Shown here one piece after another: positions 1 through 7,021 of a DNA stretch of 10,230 nucleotides (position 1 is its first letter; each line of letters begins with the position of its first letter). The stretch spans positions 1-10,230 of the forward strand of contig CAZVPD010000135.1 of assembly GCA_964628455.1 (NCBI GenBank). The letters run 5' to 3'. The position numbers and the translations under genes were made by a program. The notes under the pieces are model-generated. The model saw only the letters and a list, made by a program, of their open reading frames with translations, made no database searches and was not told the origin of the DNA. This stretch comes from JAQVWU01 sp964628455. GTDB lineage: Bacteria > Bacillota > Clostridia > Oscillospirales > CAG-272.

Positions 1-96
1 TTATATTTCCTTAAATTACTATTTCCTATAGGGGTAAATATTGCGGATTTTATTTTATACGAAAAAATCCGGGGGAAGAAAGGACGGCGGACGCTT
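1..96 (+). other. AT-rich leader upstream of the chromate-type transporter pair
   Basis: This stretch is much more AT-rich than the genes after it and most likely carries the promoter for the transporter pair. I could not fix a convincing -35/-10 pair. It contains an inverted repeat, CGGATTTT (44-51) and AAAATCCG (64-71), with a 12-nt loop. The right arm ends just before the purine-rich stretch GAAAGGA (78-84), which is the likely ribosome binding site for the start at 97. The hairpin could be an operator, a leader structure, or the end of a terminator for a gene left of the window. The window edge prevents a choice. Confidence 0.35.
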
Positions 97-702
97 ATGA
101 CCTGCGACAGCAGCTGCGGAGTAAATAGGAAAGCCGCGAAAAAGAGGACAGCCGCGCTGCCGGCCGGTCTTTTCACGTCTTTTTTCAGGATCGGAGCCTT
201 CACCTTCGGCAGCGGTTTCGCCATGCTGCCCATGGTCCGCAGGACCTTCACGGCGGAACGGTACGGTATGGAGGACTGCGACATTTCGGACACCTTCGCC
301 CTGGCGCAGTCGCTGCCCGGCTCGATAGCGGTCAACACGGCCGCGATGATCGGGCACCGGACCGCCGGAAAGGCGGGGGCCTTCTTCGCGGCGGCCGGCG
401 TCGTCCTGCCTTCCTTTCTGATCATCTTCGCTTTGTCTTTCTTTCTCGACAGGATCGGGCACCTGCAGGCCGTACGCTACGCCTTCGCCGGGGTCAGGGC
501 GGGCGTCCTCGCCCTGATCATCAAAGCCATGCTCGAAATGGCAAAGCAATGCACGCGGAACAGGCTGTTCTGGGTCATCGCCGCTTCGGCGTTCGCCGCC
601 GTCGTCTTCTTCGGCGTCCATGTTTTCACGGTCATCGTTTGCAGCGCGGCGGCCGGCACCGCCGCGGCTTTCCTGCCTCCGCGAAAGGAGGCCCGGCCGT
701 GA
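97..702 (+). CDS. Chromate-type (CHR family) transporter, first half-protein
   Basis: This 201-residue membrane protein is a single-domain member of the chromate ion transporter family, which in the full-length form is a tandem duplication of this domain. The CHR signature is visible: GAFTFGSGFAMLP at residues 33-45 and QSLPGSIAVN at 71-80, followed by hydrophobic segments around 92-113, 120-145 and 150-192. The usual PGP of the second motif is PGS here. The start at 97 is preceded by GAAAGGA with slightly long (12-nt) spacing. The stop overlaps the next gene's GTG by 3 nt, so the two halves are almost certainly co-translated and likely form a heterodimer. Known family members export chromate by proton-coupled or sulfate-linked exchange, but the natural substrate of short-chain pairs in anaerobes is often unproven. 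The family call is firm and the substrate is an inference. Confidence 0.88.
   Translation: MTCDSSCGVNRKAAKKRTAALPAGLFTSFFRIGAFTFGSGFAMLPMVRRTFTAERYGMEDCDISDTFALAQSLPGSIAVNTAAMIGHRTAGKAGAFFAAAGVVLPSFLIIFALSFFLDRIGHLQAVRYAFAGVRAGVLALIIKAMLEMAKQCTRNRLFWVIAASAFAAVVFFGVHVFTVIVCSAAAGTAAAFLPPRKEARP
684..690 (+). promoter_or_regulatory. Ribosome binding site that fixes the GTG start at 699
   Basis: AAAGGAG lies inside the last codons of the first transporter gene, 8 nt before GTG 699. The same frame stays open back to an ATG at 549, but that extension is read out of frame through conserved coding sequence of the first gene. The homology with the CHR family begins just after 699. The site therefore decides the start and supports translational coupling. 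Confidence 0.75.
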
Positions 703-1280
703 TCCTGCTCGAACTGCTGCTGACCTTTATGAAGATCGGACTTTTTACGATAGGCGGGGGCTTCGCGATGCTCCCCCTGATACAGGAGGAAGTCCTCGCC
801 AAAGGCTGGATGACCGCCTCGCAACTCACGGACTTTATAGCGGTCAGCGAAAGCACCCCCGGCCCGTTCGCGATCAACGCCGCCACCTACATCGGGACAA
901 AAACCGCAGGGCTCGCCGGCGCGGTCTGCGCGACCGCGGGGGTCGTCCTGCCCTCTTTCATCATCGTCCTCATCGCCGCCGGGTTTTATACGGCGGCAAA
1001 GAAGAGCCGCGTCTCCACCGGCTTCATGTCGGGCTTAAGGCCCGCCGTCGTCGGCCTGATCGGCGTCGCGGCGGTCTCGACGGCTGCGACGGTATTCTTT
1101 CCCGAAGGGACAGGCCCGGAATCGTTGAGCGCAGCCCTGATCGTCCTCTCCGTTCTGATCACCGGCCTGATGCTCTTTCTGCTTTATAAAAAGATCAGTC
1201 CCGTTTTCGTGATCCTGCTGTCCGCGGGCATCGGGATCCTGACGGGCTATGCCGGACAGCTGCTGCAGGCCGGCGGATAA
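699..1280 (+). CDS. Chromate-type (CHR family) transporter, second half-protein
   Basis: This 193-residue membrane protein is the partner of the gene before it. The CHR signature is more canonical here: GLFTIGGGFAMLP at residues 14-26 and ESTPGPFAIN at 51-60. Hydrophobic segments follow near 73-96, 110-130, 143-163 and 167-187. I chose GTG 699 because it has a good ribosome binding site at 8-nt spacing, and because it forms a GTGA overlap with the preceding TGA. The first half has GSG and PGS where this half has GGG and PGP, so the two have diverged and probably occupy distinct roles in one heterodimer. Transport is likely inner-membrane anion export, with chromate the family's best-known substrate. 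Actual specificity cannot be read from sequence. Confidence 0.88.
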   Translation: MILLELLLTFMKIGLFTIGGGFAMLPLIQEEVLAKGWMTASQLTDFIAVSESTPGPFAINAATYIGTKTAGLAGAVCATAGVVLPSFIIVLIAAGFYTAAKKSRVSTGFMSGLRPAVVGLIGVAAVSTAATVFFPEGTGPESLSAALIVLSVLITGLMLFLLYKKISPVFVILLSAGIGILTGYAGQLLQAGG

Positions 1281-1309
1281 AGGACCGGAAATTCAACAAA
1301 ACCATACGG

Positions 1310-1343
1310 CCGCGTTAAAACGGATCTTTTCGTTTTAACGCGG
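1310..1343. promoter_or_regulatory. Perfect 13-bp inverted repeat upstream of the GH172 promoter
   Basis: CCGCGTTAAAACG (1310-1322) is exactly mirrored by CGTTTTAACGCGG (1331-1343) around an 8-nt loop. The right arm ends 3 bp before the -35 hexamer of the promoter at 1347. It could act as an intrinsic-type terminator for the transporter pair, but only a weak T-rich tract (TCCTTG) follows. It could also be an operator for a dimeric repressor or activator at the cluster promoter. The position fits both roles, and I favour a dual or operator role. No regulator gene lies next to it in the window. Confidence 0.6.
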
Positions 1344-1346
1344 TCC

Positions 1347-1375
1347 TTGACATTGCGGGGGATATCTGCTATATT
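1347..1375 (+). promoter_or_regulatory. Near-consensus sigma-70/sigma-A promoter of the GH172-peptidase cluster
   Basis: TTGACA at 1347-1352 is a perfect -35 hexamer, and TATATT at 1370-1375 matches the -10 consensus at five of six bases. The spacer is exactly 17 bp. The predicted start near 1382 leaves a leader of about 30 nt before the ATG at 1412, with GAGGTGAG (1401-1408) as ribosome binding site. A promoter this strong usually needs a repressor or operator, which makes the inverted repeat 3 bp upstream relevant. Confidence 0.82.
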
Positions 1376-1411
1376 GGTTTCAGGATCAAAATAAAAAAGC
1401 GAGGTGAGCCC

Positions 1412-2497
1412 ATGGACCTTGCGATTCTCAGAAACAGGAAAAGCCGTTCGATCTCCCCGGAAAACCCGACAGGCGAAAAAGGCGGGGGCGGCGCGGCGGA
1501 GAGCGGCGTCTGCAGCCCGCAGGCGGCCGGGCTCGGCAGGGACGGGACGGGCAGGGGCGTCAAGCTCTCCCCCTGCATCCTCATCGGACCGGGGGAGACC
1601 GCCGTCCTCGCGGACATCGCGGGACCGGGTGAGATCCTGACCATGTGGTTCACGGGCTGCTTCGGCCGGGACTTTATCTTCAGGATCTGCTGGGACGGCT
1701 GCGCGTACCCGTCGGTCGAGACGCCGCTGGGCGACTTTTTCGGCTGCGGCTGGTACGACCCCGAAAACAAGATCGCGATGGAATTCGCGCCCCTCGATTC
1801 CGCCCTCATCGCCGTCTGCCCCTTTAACGGTCTCAACAGCTATTTCCCGATGCCCTTTGCGAAGCGCTGCAGGATGACCCTCGAGAACAGGAGCGGGCAT
1901 GCGGCGAACCTCTACTACCAGATCAACGTCGAACTCGGCGAGATTCCGGCGGACAGCGCTTATTTCCACGCGCACTGGAGGCGGACAAATCCCGTCCCCG
2001 CGGGAGAGGACTATGTGCTGCTCGACGGCGTCCGGGGCAGGGGTCATTACGCCGGCACGATGCTCAACATCGGCCTCAACGGGCCGAATCTGTGGTTCGG
2101 CGAGGGCGAGGTCAAATTTTTCATCGACGGGGACGGCGAATACCCCACGATATGCGGCACGGGCACCGAGGATTATTTCGGCGGGGCCTGGGGCTGGGAC
2201 GTCGGGGGAAACTACACGGCCTATTCGGCGCTCTATACGGGCGTGCATTTTATCCACAGGCCCAAAGGCGGCGAGGATACGCAGCAGCGCTTTTCGATGT
2301 ACCGGTGGCATGTGAAAGACCCCGTGATCTTCGGAGAGGACCTGAAAGTCACGATCCAGAACCTCGGCTGGCGGCGCGGAGGAAAGCGCTATCTGCAGCG
2401 CAGCGACGACTATTCCTCGGTGGCCTATTGGTATCAGACCCTTCCCGGAGCGCCCTTTGCGCCTCTGCCCGGACGGGACGTCCTGGAGGTGATCTGA
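1412..2497 (+). CDS. GH172 / DUF2961 family glycoside hydrolase
   Basis: This 361-residue protein belongs to DUF2961, now glycoside hydrolase family 172. Characterised members act on alpha-D-fructofuranosides (difructose dianhydride I synthase/hydrolase) or D-arabinofuranosides. Visible family features are the N-terminal SRSISPENPTGEKGGGG (residues 11-27), a jelly-roll-like core with WDG and PLGDFFG (94-111), LWFGEGEVKFFIDGD (227-241), and GTGTEDYFGG (249-258). Family active sites use two glutamates. By motif position these should be E231 (GEG) and E253 (TED), though I could not align this formally. Length is normal and there is no signal peptide or membrane segment, so a cytoplasmic, probably oligomeric enzyme is expected. 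The start has a strong ribosome binding site. It is the first gene of a tight cluster, with the next gene 2 nt downstream. The exact sugar is not predictable. Confidence 0.88.
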   Translation: MDLAILRNRKSRSISPENPTGEKGGGGAAESGVCSPQAAGLGRDGTGRGVKLSPCILIGPGETAVLADIAGPGEILTMWFTGCFGRDFIFRICWDGCAYPSVETPLGDFFGCGWYDPENKIAMEFAPLDSALIAVCPFNGLNSYFPMPFAKRCRMTLENRSGHAANLYYQINVELGEIPADSAYFHAHWRRTNPVPAGEDYVLLDGVRGRGHYAGTMLNIGLNGPNLWFGEGEVKFFIDGDGEYPTICGTGTEDYFGGAWGWDVGGNYTAYSALYTGVHFIHRPKGGEDTQQRFSMYRWHVKDPVIFGEDLKVTIQNLGWRRGGKRYLQRSDDYSSVAYWYQTLPGAPFAPLPGRDVLEVI

Positions 2498-2499
2498 GC

Positions 2500-3534
2500 A
2501 TGGCCGAAGAGACGAAAAACATCCGCTTCCCCTTTCATCCGCATCCCGCCGGGGTGCCGGTGCGCGGGCCTGTCCTCGAAAAATGGGAGTCGCCCGGCAT
2601 AAAGGAGCTGACCGGTTATCCCGTCGCGCCCGAATCCGCCTTTAAGAACGGCTGCAGGCTGCAGAGGTTTCAGAAAGGGTATATCGCGTACGGCCCCGGT
2701 ACCGGAGCGCATCCGGTGACGGGCAGATTCCGGTTTTTCTGGGCGGACAGCCTGGGCGTCTTCGGTCCCCTGGGTCTGCCCGCGGAGGACGCGTCGGACG
2801 AGGACGGCGTCCCCGTGCAGCGCTTCGCGGGCGGGACCCTGCGCGGCAGCGACCCCTGCATCGCCGGCGGCATCGACCTGAGGGGCGAATTTGCCCGCAG
2901 GGGCATCGCGCTGCGCGACCAGGGCCCGCGCGGCACCTGTTCGGTGCAGGTCATGGTGTGCCTGCAGGAATACCTGTACGCGGGGCTGCTCGGAAGAGAA
3001 TTCGCGCATCTTTCCGTCGAATACGCCAACCATGCCGCGAACGCGGCGTCCGGCGACCGGGACGACGGCCACTGCTTTATCACGATCGCACAGGGATACG
3101 AGGCGTACGGCATCGTCCCGGAGAGCCTGTGGCCGTATGAAAAAAGCCGGGTCTATGACTTTGACGAAGCGCAGAGCGCCTTCACCCCGGACACGGTCGC
3201 CGAAGGACGCAGGCTGCTCGGGAAAGGGCTGCGCCTCAGGGGGCGCTTCATCAGGGAACTCGACGGCAGGCCCGGCCTGAGCGAAGAACAGTTCTCTTCC
3301 CTGCTGGCCGTCCTCGGTTCGGGCCTGCCGGCGGGCGTCGGGCGCGACCATTCGCTGACCGCCGTCGGGTATAAACTCGACAAAACGCAGCCCGGCGGAG
3401 GCTTTATGCTCTTTCGGAACAGCTGGGGCACGGGCCCCGATTACACGGGGTATCAGACCGAGACGTTTGAAAATGTCCGGAACACCGTAAACGACGTCTA
3501 TGTCTATGAATGCGGGGGGCCCGATGACGAATAA
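2500..3534 (+). CDS. Papain-like (C1 fold) cysteine peptidase with two N-terminal LGFP-type repeats
   Basis: This 344-residue protein has two parts. Residues about 29-115 contain two copies of an LGFP-like repeat with a 52-residue period: W..., GYP (39-41), QRF..G (55-60), then W81, GLP (92-94), QRF..G (107-112). Residues about 128-344 read as a papain-like peptidase: DQGPRGTCS gives oxyanion Q141 and catalytic C147, RDHSLTAVGY gives H284, and FRNSWGTG gives N307. LS.EY near 175 and the YGI..ES..PY segment also fit. All active-site residues are kept, but the residue after the Cys is Ser, not the usual Trp. No signal peptide or propeptide is evident. ATG 2500 is preceded by GGAGGT at 9-nt spacing; an upstream open frame to 2092 overlaps GH172 and is discarded. 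LGFP repeats are otherwise associated with cell-wall proteins, so an intracellular fusion is unusual. The peptidase call is strong, the repeat call moderate, and the substrate unknown. Confidence 0.8.
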   Translation: MAEETKNIRFPFHPHPAGVPVRGPVLEKWESPGIKELTGYPVAPESAFKNGCRLQRFQKGYIAYGPGTGAHPVTGRFRFFWADSLGVFGPLGLPAEDASDEDGVPVQRFAGGTLRGSDPCIAGGIDLRGEFARRGIALRDQGPRGTCSVQVMVCLQEYLYAGLLGREFAHLSVEYANHAANAASGDRDDGHCFITIAQGYEAYGIVPESLWPYEKSRVYDFDEAQSAFTPDTVAEGRRLLGKGLRLRGRFIRELDGRPGLSEEQFSSLLAVLGSGLPAGVGRDHSLTAVGYKLDKTQPGGGFMLFRNSWGTGPDYTGYQTETFENVRNTVNDVYVYECGGPDDE

Positions 3535-4780
3535 GAACGACGGCGGCAGGCTGCAGATCCTGGCCGGACGGTACCGCCGGGCCGAAGCGGCGCTCGCGGA
3601 ACAGGGCGTCGGCGCGTGGATCACCCTGGGCAGGGAAACGCATCTGCTGGGCGAACCCGCGATGCTGTTTCTGGCCCCGATGACGATTTTCAGACACACC
3701 GCCCTGATTTTAACGCCCGCAGGCGGCCGCATCTGCGTATGCGCCGGCATCGAGGCCGAGGAACTGCGCGTCAGCGGGCTGTTTACGGAGATCACCGAAT
3801 ACAAAACGCCCGCGGATTTCGAAGCGGTCCTTGCCGGAGCTCTTGCCGCCCTTATTCCGTTGAAGAAGATCGCGCTGAATTTCTCGCGGTACGACCCCTC
3901 CTCGGACGGACTGTCCCATTCGGACTTTCTGCTGCTGGAAAGGATCCTGAAAAAGACGGGCTTTGAAGGCGAAATCGTCTCGTCCGAACCGCTGATGAAA
4001 AAAGTCAGGGGGAAGAAAAGCGATGCCGAAGCCGGAAAAATAAAAAAAGCCGCGCAGGCTGCGGCGGAGATCTATGAGCTCGCGCGTCCCCTGATGGAGA
4101 CAGGCATGTCGGGAAAGGATGTCCGGGACCTTTTTCAGCGCCTCGCCGACGGCAGAGGACTCGGTTATTCCTGGCAGAAGGAATACAATCCCTATGTGTC
4201 GGTCGGCGCGCGTTCGAGCTATAACTGCAAAATGGCGCCGTCCGATGTGTTTATACAGCCGGGTGACGTCGTGAACGTCGATTTCGGCATCCTGTCGGAC
4301 GGCTACGCTTCGGATAACCAGCGGACTTTTTACGCGCCCGAAAGCGGGGAGACAGAAGCGCCCGCAGAAGTCCGGCGCGCTTTCGGTGCGCTGCAGAGCG
4401 TGAACCGGGCCGTGTGCGCCGCCATGAAGACGGGGACCGATTCCCGCTCGCTTTCCGCCGTGGGCAGCGCGGTCATGAGCGAATACGGCTTCGACGGCAT
4501 AAAGTTCGCAAGCTACGGCCACGAGATCGGCCTTTTTGCGCATGTCGGGGGCATCGCCGCGGGCGAGAACGCCTTCAGCGCCTTTACCGACACCCTCCTC
4601 GAGGAGAACATGACCTTCACGCTCGAGCCGGCCGTCGTCACCTCCCGGGGCAGGGTCTGCCAGGAGGAGATGGTCTGCGTGAAAAGCGGGGGCGGCGTCA
4701 TGCTGAGCACCCCCCAGAAGGAAATATGGATCATAAAAAACAGACCGGACAGGCCGGACGGAGTCCGGCCTATAAAATAA
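3524..4780 (+). CDS. M24 family metallopeptidase (Xaa-Pro aminopeptidase/creatinase-like)
   Basis: This 418-residue protein has the two-domain creatinase/prolidase layout: an N-terminal domain (about 1-165) and a C-terminal pita-bread fold (about 170-410). All five expected metal ligands can be placed: D253 (VDFG), D264 (ASDNQRTF) at the family's usual 11-residue spacing, H333 (YGHEIG), E368 (FTLEP), and E381 (QEEMV). It is therefore likely an active dinuclear-metal aminopeptidase or dipeptidase acting in the cytoplasm, with no signal peptide. Family members range from Xaa-Pro peptidases to creatinase and sulfonium-compound lyases, so the substrate is open. I chose ATG 3524, which overlaps the peptidase gene before it by 11 nt and follows a G-rich stretch (3514-3519). 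In-frame ATGs at 3500 and 3506 are alternatives. Close coupling to the cysteine peptidase suggests joint peptide turnover. Confidence 0.88.
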   Translation: MTNKNDGGRLQILAGRYRRAEAALAEQGVGAWITLGRETHLLGEPAMLFLAPMTIFRHTALILTPAGGRICVCAGIEAEELRVSGLFTEITEYKTPADFEAVLAGALAALIPLKKIALNFSRYDPSSDGLSHSDFLLLERILKKTGFEGEIVSSEPLMKKVRGKKSDAEAGKIKKAAQAAAEIYELARPLMETGMSGKDVRDLFQRLADGRGLGYSWQKEYNPYVSVGARSSYNCKMAPSDVFIQPGDVVNVDFGILSDGYASDNQRTFYAPESGETEAPAEVRRAFGALQSVNRAVCAAMKTGTDSRSLSAVGSAVMSEYGFDGIKFASYGHEIGLFAHVGGIAAGENAFSAFTDTLLEENMTFTLEPAVVTSRGRVCQEEMVCVKSGGGVMLSTPQKEIWIIKNRPDRPDGVRPIK

Positions 4781-4810
4781 CATAAGAATGCGATGTGAAA
4801 TACAGAACAT

Positions 4811-5746
4811 ATGGAAGAGAAAAATATCGCCCTGCTGATCGACGCCGAAAACGTCAGCGCAAAATACGCGAAAAGCATCTTCGACGAACTGACTTCGTTC
4901 GGCACGGTGTCGGTGAGAAGGATCTACGGCAACTGGCAGAAGCACAACGGCTGGGACGAGGTACTGCTGCTCGAGTATTCCATCCAGCCCATCCAGCAGT
5001 TCGATTACACCAAAGGCAAAAACGCGACCGACATGGCCATGGTGATCGACGCCATGGACATCCTGTACTCCAAAAACACGGACATCTTCTGCATCGTCAC
5101 GAGTGACAGCGATTTTACGAAGCTCGTGATGAGGCTGAGGGAATCGCAGGCCTACATCATCGGGATGGGGGAGTCGAAGACCCCCACCGCCCTGACCAAG
5201 TCCTGCAACAAGTTCATTCACCTGGACTTGATCTCCCCCGAAGAACCCAAGGCGGAGGAACAAAAGAGCAGCGCGGCGGGCAGACGGAAAGTCCCCGAAA
5301 CGCAGGAGTCCAACGTCACCCCGATCAACCTGATCCGGGACGCCGTGATCGAGCTGACCGCGGATTCGGATTCCGTTTCCCTTTCGGAAGTGGGTTCCTC
5401 CCTCGCCAGGATGTTTACCGATTTCGACGTCCGCAATTACGGTTATTCGAAGCTGAGCGTTTTCATCCGCGAGGAATTCAACAAGATCCAGCTTCAGGAA
5501 AAAGGCGGATCGTATATAATCAAGATGAAAAACAGCGTCGACATCGAGGTGATCTGCAGGGAGATCAGGGAGATCATCGCCAGAAACGGCGGCAGCGTCG
5601 GCAATCTGTCGAAAATATACGAGATCCTGAAACTGAACCATAAGGATTTTAATTTAAAGGATTACGGATTCAGCCGTTTTTCCAGTTTCCTGCGGAGCAT
5701 CGAAGGGATCACGGTCGAGGAAAATAAAGTGAAGCTCAATCCGTGA
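4811..5746 (+). CDS. NYN-domain (LabA/DUF88, PIN-like) RNase with two OST-HTH/LOTUS-like domains
   Basis: This 311-residue protein begins with an NYN domain (about 4-143), a PIN-like nuclease fold. Acidic residues sit at the expected places: D11 in LLIDAEN, D74 and D80 in GKNATDMAMVIDAMD, and D99/D101 in VTSDSDF. Two similar modules follow, about 172-238 and 245-309, each with the OST-HTH/LOTUS pattern: a helical start, a Y-G-[YF]-S motif (YGYSKLSVF, YGFSRFSSF), and a basic end. A polar linker (about 144-170) separates them. OST-HTH domains are thought to bind RNA, so a metal-dependent RNA-processing or decay enzyme is likely, but no bacterial target is established here. The ribosome binding site is weak and the gene is 30 nt after the M24 gene, so it may be a read-through member of that operon. 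It meets the MFS gene tail to tail with an 11-bp overlap. Confidence 0.85.
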   Translation: MEEKNIALLIDAENVSAKYAKSIFDELTSFGTVSVRRIYGNWQKHNGWDEVLLLEYSIQPIQQFDYTKGKNATDMAMVIDAMDILYSKNTDIFCIVTSDSDFTKLVMRLRESQAYIIGMGESKTPTALTKSCNKFIHLDLISPEEPKAEEQKSSAAGRRKVPETQESNVTPINLIRDAVIELTADSDSVSLSEVGSSLARMFTDFDVRNYGYSKLSVFIREEFNKIQLQEKGGSYIIKMKNSVDIEVICREIREIIARNGGSVGNLSKIYEILKLNHKDFNLKDYGFSRFSSFLRSIEGITVEENKVKLNP

Positions 5747-6980
5747 CGGAACGGTCGCCGGACCGGTGCGGCGCTTTCACGGTCAGCGCCAGGACGATGC
5801 CCGCGGCGCTCAGCACGGCGGAAACCATGTAGCTCACGCCGTAGACGCCCGTCAGGTCGCGAACGAGCCCGCCGACCATCGGTCCGAAGACGCCCCCGGC
5901 GCCCCAGGCCGTGAACACAAGGCCGTAGTTGACGCCCAGGTTTTTAACGCCGAACAGGTCGGCGGTGATTGCCGGGAATACCGTGAGCATCCCGCCGAAC
6001 GTAAAGCCGACCAGAGCCGTGCCGGCAAACAGCGGCAGCGCCGACGTCAGAAAGCCGAAAACCGAGAACACCGCCGTCTGCACCGCGAACACCAGAAAAA
6101 GGACCCTGCGCGGCCCCAGTCTGTCCGAAAGCAGCCCGCAGCCGATACGCCCCGCCCAGTTGAAAAAGCTGTAGACGGCGATCAGCAGAAAGGTGCCGCT
6201 TTCCGAAAGCAGGGCCTGCTCCTCGCCGATCACGCGCAGCTGGCCGATGATGAAAAGGCCGGCAAAGGTGCCCATGCAGAACAGGGCCCACAGCTTGTAA
6301 AAGGCGGGGGTTTTCAGCATCTGATGCCAGTCCAGGCCGGAGCTTTTCTGCCCGGCCTTGTTTTTTTGCGGATCTCCGTCCGTACCCGCCGGCACATAGC
6401 CCTTCGGCGGATTCGAGACAAAGCGCGACAGGACCATGATCAGGACCCCGTAGGCGATCCCGAGGATGACAAAGGTTTCGGCCAGCCCGTAATGCGACAG
6501 CAGATAACGCACCAGCAGGGCCGTATAGATGCCCGCAAGGCCGAACCCGCTGACGACGATCCCGGAGATAAGGCCCCTTTTGGCCGGAGCGAACCATTTG
6601 ACGGCCGCCGGCGTCGGAGCCGCGTACCCGAGTCCCATGGCCAGGCCGAAGACGATCCCGAAGCTGACCGACAGCCCCGCCGGCGTGATCAGCAGCCCAG
6701 ACAAAACGAAGCCCGCGCAGACCAGAACGCCCGCGATCGCGATCAGCTTATGCGGTCCGATCCTGTCCTGGATCCGTCCCGCGGGGACCATCGACAGGGC
6801 GAAGACAAGGCAGGCGATCATATACGGCACCTGCGACTGCAGGGCGGTCCACCCGTATTGTTCGTGCACCAGAACGCTCTGGAAAGCGCTCCAGGAATAG
6901 AGGATGCCCAGCGCGAGGTTGACCGTCATCCCCGCGATGACGACGACCCGTCCCGAACTCCTGCGTTTTTCTGCGTTCAT
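5736..6980 (-). CDS. MFS transporter of the OFA (oxalate/formate antiporter-like) family
   Basis: This 414-residue protein has the 12-helix layout of the major facilitator superfamily, with a polar central loop at about 190-220. The MFS loop motif appears in both halves: AGRIQDRIGPHK (67-78) and GLLSDRLGPRR (282-292). The N-terminal NLALGILYSWSAF and the APTPAAVKWF segment are typical of OxlT-like carriers. R278 lies where OxlT has its substrate-binding arginine, as I recall it. At the position of the second OxlT charge (lysine in TM11) this protein has W359 in FTAWGAGG, so simple oxalate exchange is unlikely. Another monocarboxylate is more plausible. The start is fixed by AAGGAG 6 nt upstream on the - strand. 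It has its own promoter and leader, so it is a single-gene unit. Confidence 0.85.
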   Translation of the reverse strand: MNAEKRRSSGRVVVIAGMTVNLALGILYSWSAFQSVLVHEQYGWTALQSQVPYMIACLVFALSMVPAGRIQDRIGPHKLIAIAGVLVCAGFVLSGLLITPAGLSVSFGIVFGLAMGLGYAAPTPAAVKWFAPAKRGLISGIVVSGFGLAGIYTALLVRYLLSHYGLAETFVILGIAYGVLIMVLSRFVSNPPKGYVPAGTDGDPQKNKAGQKSSGLDWHQMLKTPAFYKLWALFCMGTFAGLFIIGQLRVIGEEQALLSESGTFLLIAVYSFFNWAGRIGCGLLSDRLGPRRVLFLVFAVQTAVFSVFGFLTSALPLFAGTALVGFTFGGMLTVFPAITADLFGVKNLGVNYGLVFTAWGAGGVFGPMVGGLVRDLTGVYGVSYMVSAVLSAAGIVLALTVKAPHRSGDRSVTD

Positions 6981-7021
6981 CCTATCTCCTTCCGGTATAA
7001 AAGCCGGCCGTCCGGCAGTAT

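Noticed and set aside
1247..2311. Open frame of 354 codons on the - strand
   Set aside because: It is antisense to the GH172 gene and the promoter region, has no family signature, and has an Arg/Pro/Ala-rich composition typical of shadow frames.
2434..3804. Open frame of 456 codons on the - strand
   Set aside because: It is antisense to the cysteine peptidase and M24 genes, with no motifs.
4752..4770. Hairpin GGCCGGA/TCCGGCC at the end of the M24 gene as a terminator
   Set aside because: The stem is perfect, but it sits inside the coding sequence and is followed by TATAAAATAAC with no T-run. It is a weak case at best, so the NYN gene may still be co-transcribed.
3710..5641. Open frame of 643 codons on the - strand
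   Set aside because: It lies antisense to the M24 and NYN genes, both of which have clear domains and catalytic residues. Its translation shows no recognisable family and is the kind of mirror frame expected in GC-rich DNA.
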